NCBI GenBank assembly: GCA_948099385.1
Contig: CANUEZ040000068.1
Coordinates: forward strand, 1,217,001 to 1,281,000
DNA from: Fasciola hepatica
Taxonomy: Eukaryota; Platyhelminthes; Trematoda; Plagiorchiida; Fasciolidae
Direction: 5' to 3'
Length of the DNA stretch: 64,000 nt
Position 1 is the first letter of the stretch, and each line of letters begins with the position of its first letter. A model generated the notes under the pieces. That model was given only the letters and a program-made list of their open reading frames with translations. It was not told where the DNA came from and made no database searches. A program made the position numbers and the translations under genes. Shown in pieces: positions 34,210-46,596 of the stretch.

Positions 34210-37200
34210 TCAGGACTAATCATTCCTTAGAATTATCTGATTGTGGTACTGGAGTGGGATTTGACGGATGTTGTAGGAAAACATAGGTTTATAAAATTAA
34301 TTGTCTACATTATTTGTTAAGCAAAAATGGGTAGTAATTCGTCCGGAAAAAAGTTAAGTACCAACGATTAAATTCATCTTGGAATAAATGGAATAAATAA
34401 GCACAAAAAATAGTGTTAACAAGTGGATGTGGTGATTCATCTCTGAGCGTAACGCTGCTTCCCAAGTAAGGAACGCTGTCCACAGTGTTGCCTATTCGTG
34501 CAGATCACATATCGATCGTAGAAGGGCCTGCAGCGCAATGTACCGCTGTGAGCTGAGTGAAGTGAATAATTGAATATTCTGTATAGATCAAATTTCCTAC
34601 CGCTTCAATTGATACGTTTAAATGGCTGATGTCTGTGAATGGCAAATTTTTCGGAATGAGTATACATGTTCTTATAACTCAGACAGAACAAGGTATATCC
34701 AATAAAATAACAAACTACTCACACCCAATAACGAAACTGGGGACTATCAGTCCTCTGTCTGAAACTCAACCGCGTTAACAAACGGAATAAATTTCGAATA
34801 ATTTCCTTTTTTAAATGAACTCCTTGTCTATGCACGTCAGTTCGTCCAGATAAAACAATTTACTAGTCTCCCATTAGACAGCCTTTCATTGGCCAGAGCC
34901 CTCTTCCTGAATAGTTGAACATAGTGGTATAATGAATAAAAATGAAGTAAAACGATTAGTAATTTATCATTGCTTTTATCCTAATAGATCAGTGATTTTT
35001 TTAGTAAAATTAAAAAATCTGCATCTGTATTTGCTATTTGAATTTAAGTGTAAAAGCTTCAATGGCACTCACTAATAGTTTAACTTACTTCTCTTTGTTA
35101 AGTTCGCTATTATGAACGTGAGTGATTTTGCTGGTTTTCACTAGTGGTCGTAATGCTATACGTTGCTGTGACATTAAATTGTCCTATTTATGACGCTTAT
35201 TTGTCAGTGTGAAAGAATCCCGGTTGGGCAGAGAGGTATATTCATTTCTGTTATTAGTGAATTTGCGCCGTGTGTAGTTGACTACCGGTTCAAAATACTT
35301 TGGTAATTCGTTAGAATTGAGGAGCTGCAAAATCCCTCTGCCGGATAGCGTTTACAATTTTTAATTGTGAGAAAGCTTGAAAGTTAAAAGAGGGTCCTCG
35401 TAGTAAGGAATTATTTGGACATCCATGTGGTAAGTGGGGAAGCATTTTTATCCGCAGAGTAGACTGATCACATACCGTCCTTACTCAATGCTCCTGGGAT
35501 GCAGTAACTATTTGGAGAGGAAGCAGTCCAGAAGTATGCATTCTTTTTGACCACGCTTGATGGACGATTAACCTCAGATGTGTTACGAGTTTCTTACGTA
35601 CCTTTCTAGGCAGAGTGAGGCATCTAATCAATATGGAGGTGACCACTTCCGCTGGACTTTAGATGTTGAATATGTGTTCAATAATTTTGTTCGCAAAATC
35701 TACTGCAGGTGTAGGAATAAAGGTGAGATGTAACCAGATGGCAATAAAACAAGAATAGCTAACCATTACAAGGTGTTACTTTAATGGGTTCCGATGATAA
35801 TAACGGACCACACGTGTGATTTGTGACCCTTTTAAGAACATTTTCAATCGAAGAAGCTACATACTTTGAGCATTGGTACTAAAATGTGCACCCTATTTCG
35901 GGAATAATGTTCTCGGTGGTTTGTTTAAATAAGTCAAAATGGGAGTGGGCACTAGTCGGGTAGAGACAAATATCGTTGAAGTGGAACGATGCAAGCTGAT
36001 TCGTTGAGGCGTGTTCAAATTCCACAATTCTACGCAAATTACTTTCCAATACCTATATTAGTAAAAGGAAAAAGTAATCTTAGAAACAATTTACCATGTT
36101 CTGTCAGGCTTGTGGTGCAATGTTATTAGTCGTCTAAGGATATGGTCCAAATTAGAAAACTTGGGATGACATGAGAGAAACACACAGTCAGTCTCATGAG
36201 GAGACTATAAAAAATGGTTTTTGAACTTAAATTGATATAGGTAACAATGTGTCTACCTATATTCTTCACGGAATTGTGCTTATTCCGGCGGAATCAATAG
36301 CAATTTTCAATTCCGATCGCATGTTCATCCACATCAGTGTTCAGTCAGTTCCAGGAGGCATAACTAATGAGGAGCAAAATCCCTAAATAATATATTTTGG
36401 TCTGGAATATGAAAGAACAGAAACCTGACATTTGCACAGTTTTGGGTAGTCTTACAACATCCGGTGGTGTACTACTAAGGGCTGTCTGCCATTCGGCTCT
36501 TTTACGTTTTTTCGTGTGATGACTGCTATATTTTGGGTAGCAATGGACTCCTGGGTTGTGACCAGTTGTATTTCATTGATAAACACACTGTTTTAAAAGT
36601 TTCTCCAGCGCAGCATGGAGGTATTTGCAATAAGTTCCCACCAGGAATGACTCAAGACCCAAGTAGGGATTTGCACGTACCATAATACAGATCAAATCTG
36701 GAGAGTTCCTTTCCGAAGTATCCAGAATCACCAGAGTTTGTTGAGACAGCTTCGCTTTCGTTTCTTGCGAGATTGGTGGTATAGTAGGAGTCGACCTCTA
36801 AATAGATCACAAGATGCTGTGATTCAGTTGCAGTGGCTGATGAGCATTATTTCGTTCAGTGTTGAGTTAAGACTATTCACTGAGATCCCAACTTAAAGAA
36901 TCGCAAACTGCTGCTCACAGTCCTGTATACCACGGCCTACAAATCGAATTGTTCTGATTAATCCCATCAAAGCAGGTAATAAAAATGTACATTACACTTT
37001 TGAGTCAGAATGATTTCTATCGAATGACTTATAATCCATGCTGTGAAGAGCACTTTCGTGCTAGTAATGCAAATTAGATGGCAGAAGAAGAGTTTCCATA
37101 CGATAAATTTGGACTATTACATAGACTCAAATATGTTGCTGATGACCCAGATGCCAAAGCAACTATAACCACAAAAATACATTTTTACAAGAATGGAATG

Positions 37201-37420
37201 AAAACGTAGGTACATGATCAAACGAGTATGTATATTATAGTCGGGGTGGGTTCACTTAACTGTGATCCGTCCATTGGGTGCTCTGCCATTGGTTGTTATC
37301 TTTCAAAAGAAAACTAGGTCGGAGATAAAAAAGCAAGTGCAGTAATAAGACTACAAGCAGTATTAACAGAGCAGGGAATCGATGAAAGCCGCTGATTGCA
37401 ACACTAAGTGATACCAAAAA
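34210..37420. other. No supported feature
   Basis: AT-rich, very few ORFs above 60 codons, no recognised repeats. Confidence 0.6.
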
Positions 37421-37429
37421 ATGTATCTG

Positions 37430-37900
37430 AATACTGAGTGACAGGGATCTGTTGAACCCTCAACAGGAAGACTAACACGCCCTTCATGGTCCCGCACACT
37501 GGTCAGGGGTTTCATGTTTTCCTTCCACGTCATAGACTAACCAAATACTGTCTGTATCAGCAAACACTGAATCCCGAAAAATGCCCTCCGCGGACATGTA
37601 CAACACATGTCCGCATCATCTTAGCCTGATGACATCTTGCGTTTCATCTGACAACTTGATTCATTTGCTCGCTACCTTTCATCGAACCTTAGCAATGCTG
37701 ATGTGACTTTCCCATCAGATCCGAATAATGCCACGAGGACATCAGTGTTCGAATACGGAGGATTTTCTTTTCTCCTCAGCCCGCAGGGATCAAGATTTAA
37801 GCCATAGGGAAGAATTGGCCTGAATGTTGCAGCCTATTCTTACCCCCTGATCCATGAGCAGGTGTCATTTCTACGCCCCTGATGACTGAGGTGGGTGAAA
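37430..37900 (-). mobile_element. RTE-like LINE remnant (RT C-terminal domain)
   Basis: The minus-strand translation shows the C-terminal region of an RTE-type non-LTR retrotransposon: SLRAEEKRKSSVFEH, RGIIRI, HISIAKVR, DVIRLR then CGHVLYMSAEGIFRDSVFA. The last block corresponds to the LRWLGHVLRM...R.PRR.LFA motif of RTE elements. In-frame stops interrupt it several times, for example where arginine or tryptophan is expected before CGHVL. Upstream frames to about 37900 fit more loosely and may include a deletion. A perfect 10-bp hairpin with a 5-base loop (37590-37614, GCGGACATGT arms) lies inside the coding remnant and is probably coincidental. The copy is inactive. Confidence 0.82.
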
Positions 37901-39418
37901 TCTGAACAAGCTCTTTGAATACGCGAAAACTGTTTATCCGATATTCGACCCTCGGGGGAAATTCAGCTCCCTAGAACGCAGAAATCAGCAGAGGGATCTC
38001 ATTCTAGTTCATACACATTTGGGAGAATTGAGAAAATAATGCACTGAAACATAATCTGACATGTGGTATTTTGATGGATTTCTATTAGTGATGCTATGTT
38101 CTTATATGAACGGCAGGAAAGGGTGTTATTCTTCTCGGATTTTGCAATTTTCCGTACATATTTACGTTAGATTTTTAGCGGCAGTCATTCGAAGTTCAAT
38201 TTGTTGGCATCGATATACAATATTTTTCTTTATCAGCAATTACTTTATAATGTTATCTCATGAAATTGCCAAGTGCCAGGGAACTATGCTCGTATACTGT
38301 TAGAATATGATATAGTATTTTAACCACCTTGAGACCTGCAATTAGTCATTTTTGAAAGCAGTTATGTGGTAATTAACACCTCAATGAGAGGTGGATTTTT
38401 ACTTCGTTTTTAGTCACTGTGGAAGAAAAGTTTGAAAGGAAACAATTTAGTCCGGTCAACCAAGATCCTACTTATTGCTTGATTCTTATAAAACTACTGC
38501 TTGTTTGGAATAATGGGCATGCTGTTGGGTGCGTATTTTAAAAGGTCGCTAGTTCATGCGATATTCGCTCAGTTGAATCTAATTCGATTAGTTTCTCACC
38601 TGTTTGCCTATAACTGTGAAAATATGAACAATACAGCGATCAACGACCTTTTGAAAGTCGAAATGCTTTTGCTGCGGTTTTAGAATCTGTTGAGTGTAAG
38701 TGATTTTATTCCCCGTTTGTTTCAAAAAAAAGATAAAAGGTTATATACATTGGTGAATTGACAACCGGGAACGATGAGTCACAATATCATTGCGGATCTA
38801 GAGTTCGAAAACCGGAAGATATCCTGAAATCCTTGGAGTTATATTCTCATAAATGGGGGTGCATTATATGTTTACTTGTAAACTGAGACAAAATATTCAA
38901 AGCTTGCTATCTGTTAACATATGTAATCGAACATACCTTTCTCAGTAATGACGCTAAGAGGAAACCAAGTTTTGTCATGAAAGGCGGTTTAGCGGATGAA
39001 TGAAGTCAGCTTTGAAATTGGTTTACCTTTTAAGGCTGTTTATCTTTGTTGGGAGCAAATCATTCCCTGGGCAACCGCCCCAACTTATTTCCCATGTGCA
39101 CCGTGCTCCTTGAGCTAATGGGCCACACCAAGATTGGTATGGCGCATGTGCCTTACTACAGCTTTGTCCGTGTCCGCATACGCTTACTCTGATCCCATCA
39201 GGAACGAAGATGTCTGCTATTTCGATCAGTAGCCAAAAATCATTTTTGTTGACTCGTTACTTGCCAAATATGACGCATTATTGCAAATTGAACTAATCTG
39301 TAGAATAGATTTTTGGGATTTTGCTTTATCTTGTGGTAACAATGTTCGCTTTATAGGAAACAGGCTTTTGCCGTCCCAGTTCAGAGAAGGAAAAATGTTA
39401 TGTCATTTGGTGTATGTG

Positions 39419-39590
39419 TTCAACAAACCATCAAGAGCCTACCCGGATAGCCTGATAGTCGGGTGTTTGACTCACAATAGGTTACCCCGGATTCCAGTCC
39501 CGGTAGGTGATGGATGAATGAGCACTTCTGATTATCCCAGTCACGGGTGAAACTGCTTCTATGCTTATCAATGACGAGTTGACCATCGAA
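39419..39590 (+). mobile_element. tRNA-derived SINE, copy 4, best-preserved tRNA-like head
   Basis: The start matches the other copies (TTCAACAAACCATCAAGAGCC). TAGCCTGATAGTCGGG at 39448-39463 fits the A box (TRGCNNARNNGG). TGTTTGACTCACAATAGGTTA looks like an anticodon arm, and GGATTCCAGTCC at 39489-39500 fits the B box. The body (GATGGATGAATGAGCACTTCTGAT, then GAAACTGC) aligns loosely with copies 1 and 2. The tRNA origin is inferred from the spacing of the boxes. Confidence 0.65.
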
Positions 39591-42500
39591 ACTGCATGAT
39601 GAAAAATCTCGAAAACGATTCAAGTTGGGGAAATTCGATACAGAACAGACGTTTTCTCCCACCTCGTGTTGATTTTACTTAGGCTGGTAAACAATGAATA
39701 ATCGAATTAGGTGTATCTGATCAAAAGGAACAACGAAATTCCATGCTTTCCGATTGACTGTTTCAGTCTGACAAATAAAGTATGGGATAGCTGAATTCAA
39801 ACCACCGTAATGATGGACTAGGGGTGATTCATCATCTTTTTGAAAGCTGATCATGCTAGTTTATCCTTAGCCTTAAGTCTTATAGCCAGGACATATACTT
39901 GAATAATAATGAATATCATTTCAGGACAGTTGCATTATTGCTATAAACACCCTTCCCATTGATTTACCGATTACTTTGATCGAATTTGATATTTATATTT
40001 GGAAGGAGGTATTGGCTTATCTATTGTAGAGTTGTTTCTCCAAGGAGCCTTACACGTCCTGGATAGACTCTTCAGGAAACGTCGGCCAGAAATATAAACG
40101 TGACTTTGGGAACCTTCTTCGTATATTTCTTGGTTTTTAAAAATCTCGCGCAGATCATGCAATCGTACGACCTTTGATTTTTCTGTTCTCTTTTGGATGC
40201 TACCTTTCATATATGTAATTTGTTCTCTATACCCTTAGCTTTTAATTGTAGCTTTCTAATTAACCATCGTTTCCGTTCTGCAATAGCTGTCCGTAATAAT
40301 TCGGAACGATCATGGTTTATTTGACCATGCGTGTGTGTACCTTACTAACCATAATATGTATTGAAGAAACAGATATCACCGTCACATGATGAGCATTATC
40401 GGATCTAACTGCTCATGGGAAAGAAACATCTACCTTCTAGTTACCATTTTACGGAAATAATTGACCCCGAAATACTGCGTCACTGGAGAGGAATGAATCC
40501 AATGGTGGATGGCTAAAGAAGACGTTGATTTTACAAAACACATATCTCAGTTTTTTGGGCAACGGAACAGAATGTCATATTCAAAACAAGGACTTTGAGG
40601 AGCATACCGCACACGTCGACGATTACAAAAGCTGTCTGAATCATGGAATAAGAGAGCACGAATAGACCTGCCTTCGAATATCAGGGGCTAATCATGGCTA
40701 GCACATGCAAAAATACAATATTAGAGTGTAACTCACGAGTAATGCTTAAATATTTGAAGCCATTGGGTCGGATTAGTTTTTGGGAAGTAACAGATCTGCC
40801 TTGCTTGTCCGGTGGTCATTAAATTGCCAACTAGTGAATGACATTCATGTTTTCTTATTTTCTTATTTTAAAATGGAAACCACTTTTATTTAAGTGGCAC
40901 AAAAAGGTAAGTAGAGACGTTTAACCAAATACGCCTGCGTTAGCAAAGATAAGACTAATTGTCTGGTTGTATAATTAGTAAAAATGTGACCTGACGATAT
41001 AAATTTGATTCCCAACTAATCACACTGTACTACAAGTTTAGTATTTCTTTCATTGAAGAGATACGTCTCACTTTGTTGATCACCGTGAGCAACTGGGCAT
41101 ATGAATGTCGAAACTGCTGTTCGACTTTCATGTCATCTCGAATAACTGTGTTGACAATCCATTTATGCTGGTTGGCTTACCATTGTACTCTATCCGTTAG
41201 CCTTGGTAAAGTCAGCCTCTCGAGTAATACGCAGTAAATACAAAGAATTTTCCATACTTTTCGCACAATGTCACTCGTCAAAGCCGAATTTTTCACTGAA
41301 ACGAAAAGAACAAGAATACCTGTTATAACTACATGCAACATTTCGAACAAGTTAAGTTTGAACGTTCTTCTGAATATTTCCATCAGGAAATAGGTTTTTC
41401 GCGGTCCCAAAATAGCATCCTTGTTTTAAAGGACTACAGCAATCGAGTTACCGTTTCAGTGGTTTATTCCATTGTGGTTACGCTTGGCTCCGTGATACTA
41501 GGTTGTACTGCGCGTTCAGTTTATACGAGCCACTTGCGTTCACCATCCCTCAGATTTCGAGTTTTATCGCCGAAAATCCCAAGCACCAGCCGTTATTGGC
41601 GAGTTATAGCTTTTTCATGACATATGAACTAATTATGGATTGAAACGTATAACGGCCGTAACTGAGCCAACCTAATGCTACCCTGGATTTTGCCTTTACT
41701 CCAAAATGCGTATCCTTGTGTGCGCAGTGATAGTGATTACCACTTAAAATTTTACCGACTTTTCCCAGTGTCTTATAAGCGAGAAGACTATCCAACTCTT
41801 ATCCTTTTAACTACTAATCAAGTCTTCAAGAATGTTGAACGAGGTACGTTTTATAAACCTGTTTTGGCATTTCATAATTTCTGGAAACAAAAAGCCACCG
41901 TACAAATAAGTCTTTATCTGACAGACAGGATACTTGAAATATGTCTGATTTTACGATCGAAAGAAGGACACCATTTAAGAAGAAAAATATTCACTCCTAT
42001 GTCCACATAGTGAAAAGACCGTCAAGATGTATAGTGTGCTTAAAAATCCATTTTCACTATTTCACCAGCATCATCGCGTTTTTCTCTTTATATTTATGGA
42101 AGCGGGCAAACGTGCTGCCGCTTTATTTTTACGGGACTGCCCTTCGCCTTATTCGTTTCTTCTGCTCCTTAAAGGGCAGAATGGTTCATAAAGTTATCAG
42201 CAAGTCAATCATAGTGCACCACAAGCATCACAGTTCTTAAATACTTTTATTAAAGATCAGTGTGATGGATACTGAAATAATCCATCCACCGTGGTATTTC
42301 AGGGAAAATGAAAATAAGCTTAATTAACTGGTCAACACTGAAGATAGAATGGGAGCAATTTCAATGGATGGCAACTCATTTGGACAGCTGGCTTCACCAT
42401 ATTTAATCGTGATTACCCAGTACGTCAGGACGGAACGAGATTTGTGGAGTATCGAAAAAACGACGCACCACGCAGTGTGTTACACAAGGTAGTATGTAAT

Positions 42501-43239
42501 ATCAATAACACATGTTGTCCTTAGGCAAATTATCATTATCCGAAGCTTCGGGTACAGCGGGTCACCTTTGTCAAGGCAGTTTTTCAATCAAATGACTGTT
42601 AGGATTGATTATCATCATGTATATTTCCAAGGAATAAATCACTCATAGGCGTGTTATTATTCGGTCTTCTTTTACCACCAGCATGAAGCCTAGAGCCGTT
42701 GGTCTTCAGGATACATCGTCTGAAACTGCTAATTCGCTTTAGTGGCTTCCAGTTTTCACGGCTATATTCACTGGCGAGCAGCTTGCAGGCAGGCACCTAA
42801 TTCCGCCTCGGTCCAATGATTTACAATAGTTTGGCTACTAACACGTATCCAAGTCGTGAGTTGAGAACTCCGAACACAAAAAGTGCTCCCGAATGACTTG
42901 AGCACGTTGTACCTTCAACTACCTGTTGAGTAATATGAGGTACCAAACTACAGAGAAGAACAACCCATTTGGCTTCTCTTAATCATCTGGAAAGTACGGC
43001 GATACTAACTTGGAGACATGCCAGAATTCACTGAAAAAGACCAAACTATGAACTGATCAAGTTATAACGAGTTCTTAGTGAGGATGTAGTTCAAAAATCC
43101 TTTTTGTTTTCCACGATAAAATTGGTAATTTTCAAGATGAGCTACTAGAATATCACCACTCTTACAGTTTTGTGTCCATTGAAGGAGTCACAGTACTGAT
43201 TCTCTGTAATTTTGGTGAAGCTGCGAGCCCCAAATTTTC

Positions 43240-43330
43240 GCTTACCTTGCCGGTGCCTGCCAGCTGTGACGTGATGCTCGGGGTTACACGGCGGCGAGGG
43301 AGATGGGATTCTAACTATGGGTTTAATTTG
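43240..43330 (-). other. Small GC-rich island with an open minus frame and a donor-like site
   Basis: About 90 bp at roughly 60% GC stands out. On the minus strand LESHLPRRRVTPSITSQLAG continues open into GGCAAG|GTAAGC (donor at about 43245). On the + strand a frame of nearly 90 codons is also open across it. It could be a coding exon or a retroelement fragment. I could not identify it. Confidence 0.28.
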
Positions 43331-45848
43331 TTACATTTACTGCAGTGATCGTCCGATTCATGTGTGCAACTACACGTGCACTTCTCCTTCACACCAGTGT
43401 ACAACATTTTTATGGCATCCAAGTTTATAAATGAATTTATACACTTTTGACGGAAACCAAAACGTCACTTATTTTCCAATTGCACATGTGAACACGATTT
43501 TAATTTTTCTCGGTACGCAGATTCGAAACTAGAAGATAAACTTGCTGAAATTAATGGCAGTGAGTGTCACAAGCCGCTTTGGACGTGAAGTTCAACGGTT
43601 CAGTTTTCTGTTGTCGAATACGATTTTTTTTTATTTTGGACCATTTGAAACTCTGATTCAGCCTTATCCATGACAAAAAATTAGAAGTTATTCCAAAAGC
43701 TTGGTGCACAAAGTGACATTTGCGAAAATGATATTGTTTGCTGTCGCAATAATTTTCTTCTCAGTCCAAAGTGAAATTATCACACTCGGATCCCGCAACA
43801 CCCCTTTTATAGTCTCTGAACCACCAGTTACAAGCTGAGATGCAATGCATTTAGATTGTGCCACATTACTTGTTCTCATTCCCATTTGACCTATCCAAAT
43901 ATATCGCATCATTTTTCACTGGAGTTGGAAAAAGCCGCTTTTTGCATTCACACGTGTAATCGTAGTTGACTATGAAAACCAAGGACTGAACCGGCGCCTG
44001 TAGAAGTACCGCCTAGTTTGATCCCTAGATAGAAACCGTACCTGTCGCTGTGTGCTCTTTAAACACCGAGTAACACATGGGCCGTTTTTCAGGTTGACAG
44101 CTAGGCTAATTTTAGAATATAATTTAGGGTATTTTTCGTACAGCTAATATACAGTGATATGTATATATACTCAGAAGTAATTAGTTCGGGCTCTGATATG
44201 TTATGCAACTGTCAAATTTACCGTGAATTTACCTTTGTATTCCGATTTTTGAAAAATATCGTTGCGAAATGTATTTCTTTCAGTGATTAATGCCGTAGAT
44301 AATTTCAGTAAGTTAAGTTTGGGGGAGAATGCTACCTTATGATACGTACATAGTGCATGATGCAATCTATCATGCAATATGACTACTCATCTCAGCAGTG
44401 AAGTATATGGGAGCGCCGGACTCCCAGTGCATTTGGTGTACAACGAATTATCAACAATACACATCGAAAGAGCTCATACTTGGTTTCCATACATAAGAAA
44501 ATGGACTTTGAGTTGGGTAACTAAAATGCAGACTCCTCGAGTTGTATCTTCTAAATTGTTTTGTCCACCACACCAAGTGATTCAAGGTACTCCACTTTTT
44601 GAAATTCGCATGGCATCAAACCATTGTTCTCATATAGCACGCCTCCTTTGTGAGACAACTGTGTCGTAGTCATGAGTGATACAAAAGCAGCCGGTCATGA
44701 AAATCTTACATACCTTGATTACCCTATAAGAGTAAATTATTGGATATCTCACTATTCATTGTAGCATGTCATACAGTTTGTGCACATTCATCATTGTTTT
44801 CAACTCTTGATTGAGCGTATATATTGCTTGATAAATTGCGTGCTGTACCCAAAAGATATCTAGCTCTGACGGTATATATAATCTTTCCCCCAGTTTGCCA
44901 ATGGCATCAGTCACTTTCAATGAAATAATTTGGAAAATGTATCATATCATCAAATTAGAGTTCACAAGGCCAATCTTTACTACATCGGGATATTTGGATG
45001 ACACTTGAACAGAGCTAACTTGTTCAATCAAAACGTGGACTGGATCCATTGTCTAACATTTAACCCTTTTGCATTTTTCAAGCCCTCATATTAAATCATG
45101 CCGTGTTGGTAAGATGTCCACTCAGCCACACAAATGCGAACAGTGAAGCCACTGTGTTAGCGACATTGAATCAGCCGGAATGAAAGTGGTCCCCCGTCGT
45201 TTATTGTTTTCTGGTGGCATTGCATGAAGAAAACAGTATCAGCGCAACAAATCTCTATTGACACTATTAGCATACGTGTAATTACAACCTCATATGCCCC
45301 TCACATACAATAGTATTTCCAATCAAGCTGGGGCTGACTTCATGCAAATAGGTTGACTGTCTCTCCTTGAAGATTAGCCCCTTGGAGTTCTTAGTCAACA
45401 GTTTTGTCCTACGGTTAAAAAAAACAAAATAAGTTGAGAGCTGGATGAGGAATGAGAAGCCTATGGGGGACTCATAAGATCACGGCACGGTCTACAGGCG
45501 TAGGTGCCATTGTTGTTTTGTGCCAAGGTGAGGCGGTGGCTCGATCATAACAACTAAATCAATAAAACTTTGTTTACCATGCCACTGACCACTGTCAAAA
45601 TGTACTGCCACCGATATATTACTGGAATAGAATATGGAAAAACAGTATCGTAAGTTAAACGAAGCTGTGAATAGATAGTTAGAGTCCATCATCCGTGTCA
45701 ATCGGGATTTAATTCCGGCACTTGTACAAGCTTCGACTTTGGCATTATTAGGCTAGCAGATCAGCTGGGCTGCAGCAGTTCAGTACCCACAGAAAGCACA
45801 ACGTATTTTGCTTATCCATCACTGGTTCTGAAAGTATGTAGCTATTAG

Positions 45849-45931
45849 CCCGCGCAACAATCAACTCCTCGATTCACGTTCCCCCTGTACGAAAGTATGT
45901 GGAACAAAGGTGTTTTATCTAACGTAAAAAG
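45849..45931 (+). CDS. Candidate internal exon, 27 codons, unknown protein
   Basis: The open stretch starts directly after TAG in TAGCTATTAG and reads PAQQSTPRFTFPLYESMWNK and onward to a strong donor (GTAAAAAG|GTAAGC). It is proline-containing and higher in GC than its surroundings. The acceptor lacks a good pyrimidine tract. Phase 0 at entry and phase 2 at exit. No partner exon was identified. Confidence 0.28.
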
Positions 45932-46541
45932 GTAAGCACTTGAACTGATAAATTGTAAGGGGTTCAAAATGAATATCAAAATAATTCATCATCCAGTATC
46001 CATCTTCAACCCATGGCAGCATCAAAATGACTCTTCTTACTTAACATTGATTATCCGCGGTAAATGACCACCGAGTCAGTGTCATATTAGTGCCTGTCAC
46101 ATGGGGCCGTTACTACAAAAAGCTGTTTACTGCCAGCCTCACCGTCAACCGGATTTGCACCGCCCTTACGGCCAGCTACTGAAAGCTAGCCAATGTACCG
46201 TGTGTCTCCGGGAATTTATTGATAGGATGAGGATTATTACTGAATTGCTTTAAGAACAGATTTTGTCATCTACTACTCGATTAAGTTCACCTTTAGTTTT
46301 GGATTGGCAAGTTTCGGCGATACATGATGCAAATCTTTTGTTGAAGTTTTTCGTTTACTTGTCTGTCCAAAGCAAATGAATACCAACAGCACTTCAGTAC
46401 CACGCAATTACTAGCTACACGCTACTATTCCAGACCATCAGAACTGTAACTTTTACAACTAAACATTGTTCTTTGCTGACCGATTAGATCGAGGAAGGAA
46501 GCTTATTTACCCCTGAGCAATCTGTTTTATTTGCCTAGAAG

Positions 46542-46542
<1 letters not shown>

Positions 46543-46592
<50 letters not shown>
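46543..46592. repeat. (TA)n microsatellite
   Basis: About 50 bp of pure TA dinucleotide. Confidence 0.96.

Positions 46593-46596
<4 letters not shown>

Larger units (their letters stand above)
37905..45840. other. Largely empty except the SINE at 39.4 kb and the GC island at 43.2 kb
   Basis: ORFs at 41333-42240 (plus) are consecutive but in different frames and of background size. Splice-like micro-exon candidates are at 38637-38695 (or 38684-38695), 40838-40906 and 44284-44307 (plus). Their support is only a donor plus an open frame. Confidence 0.5.
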
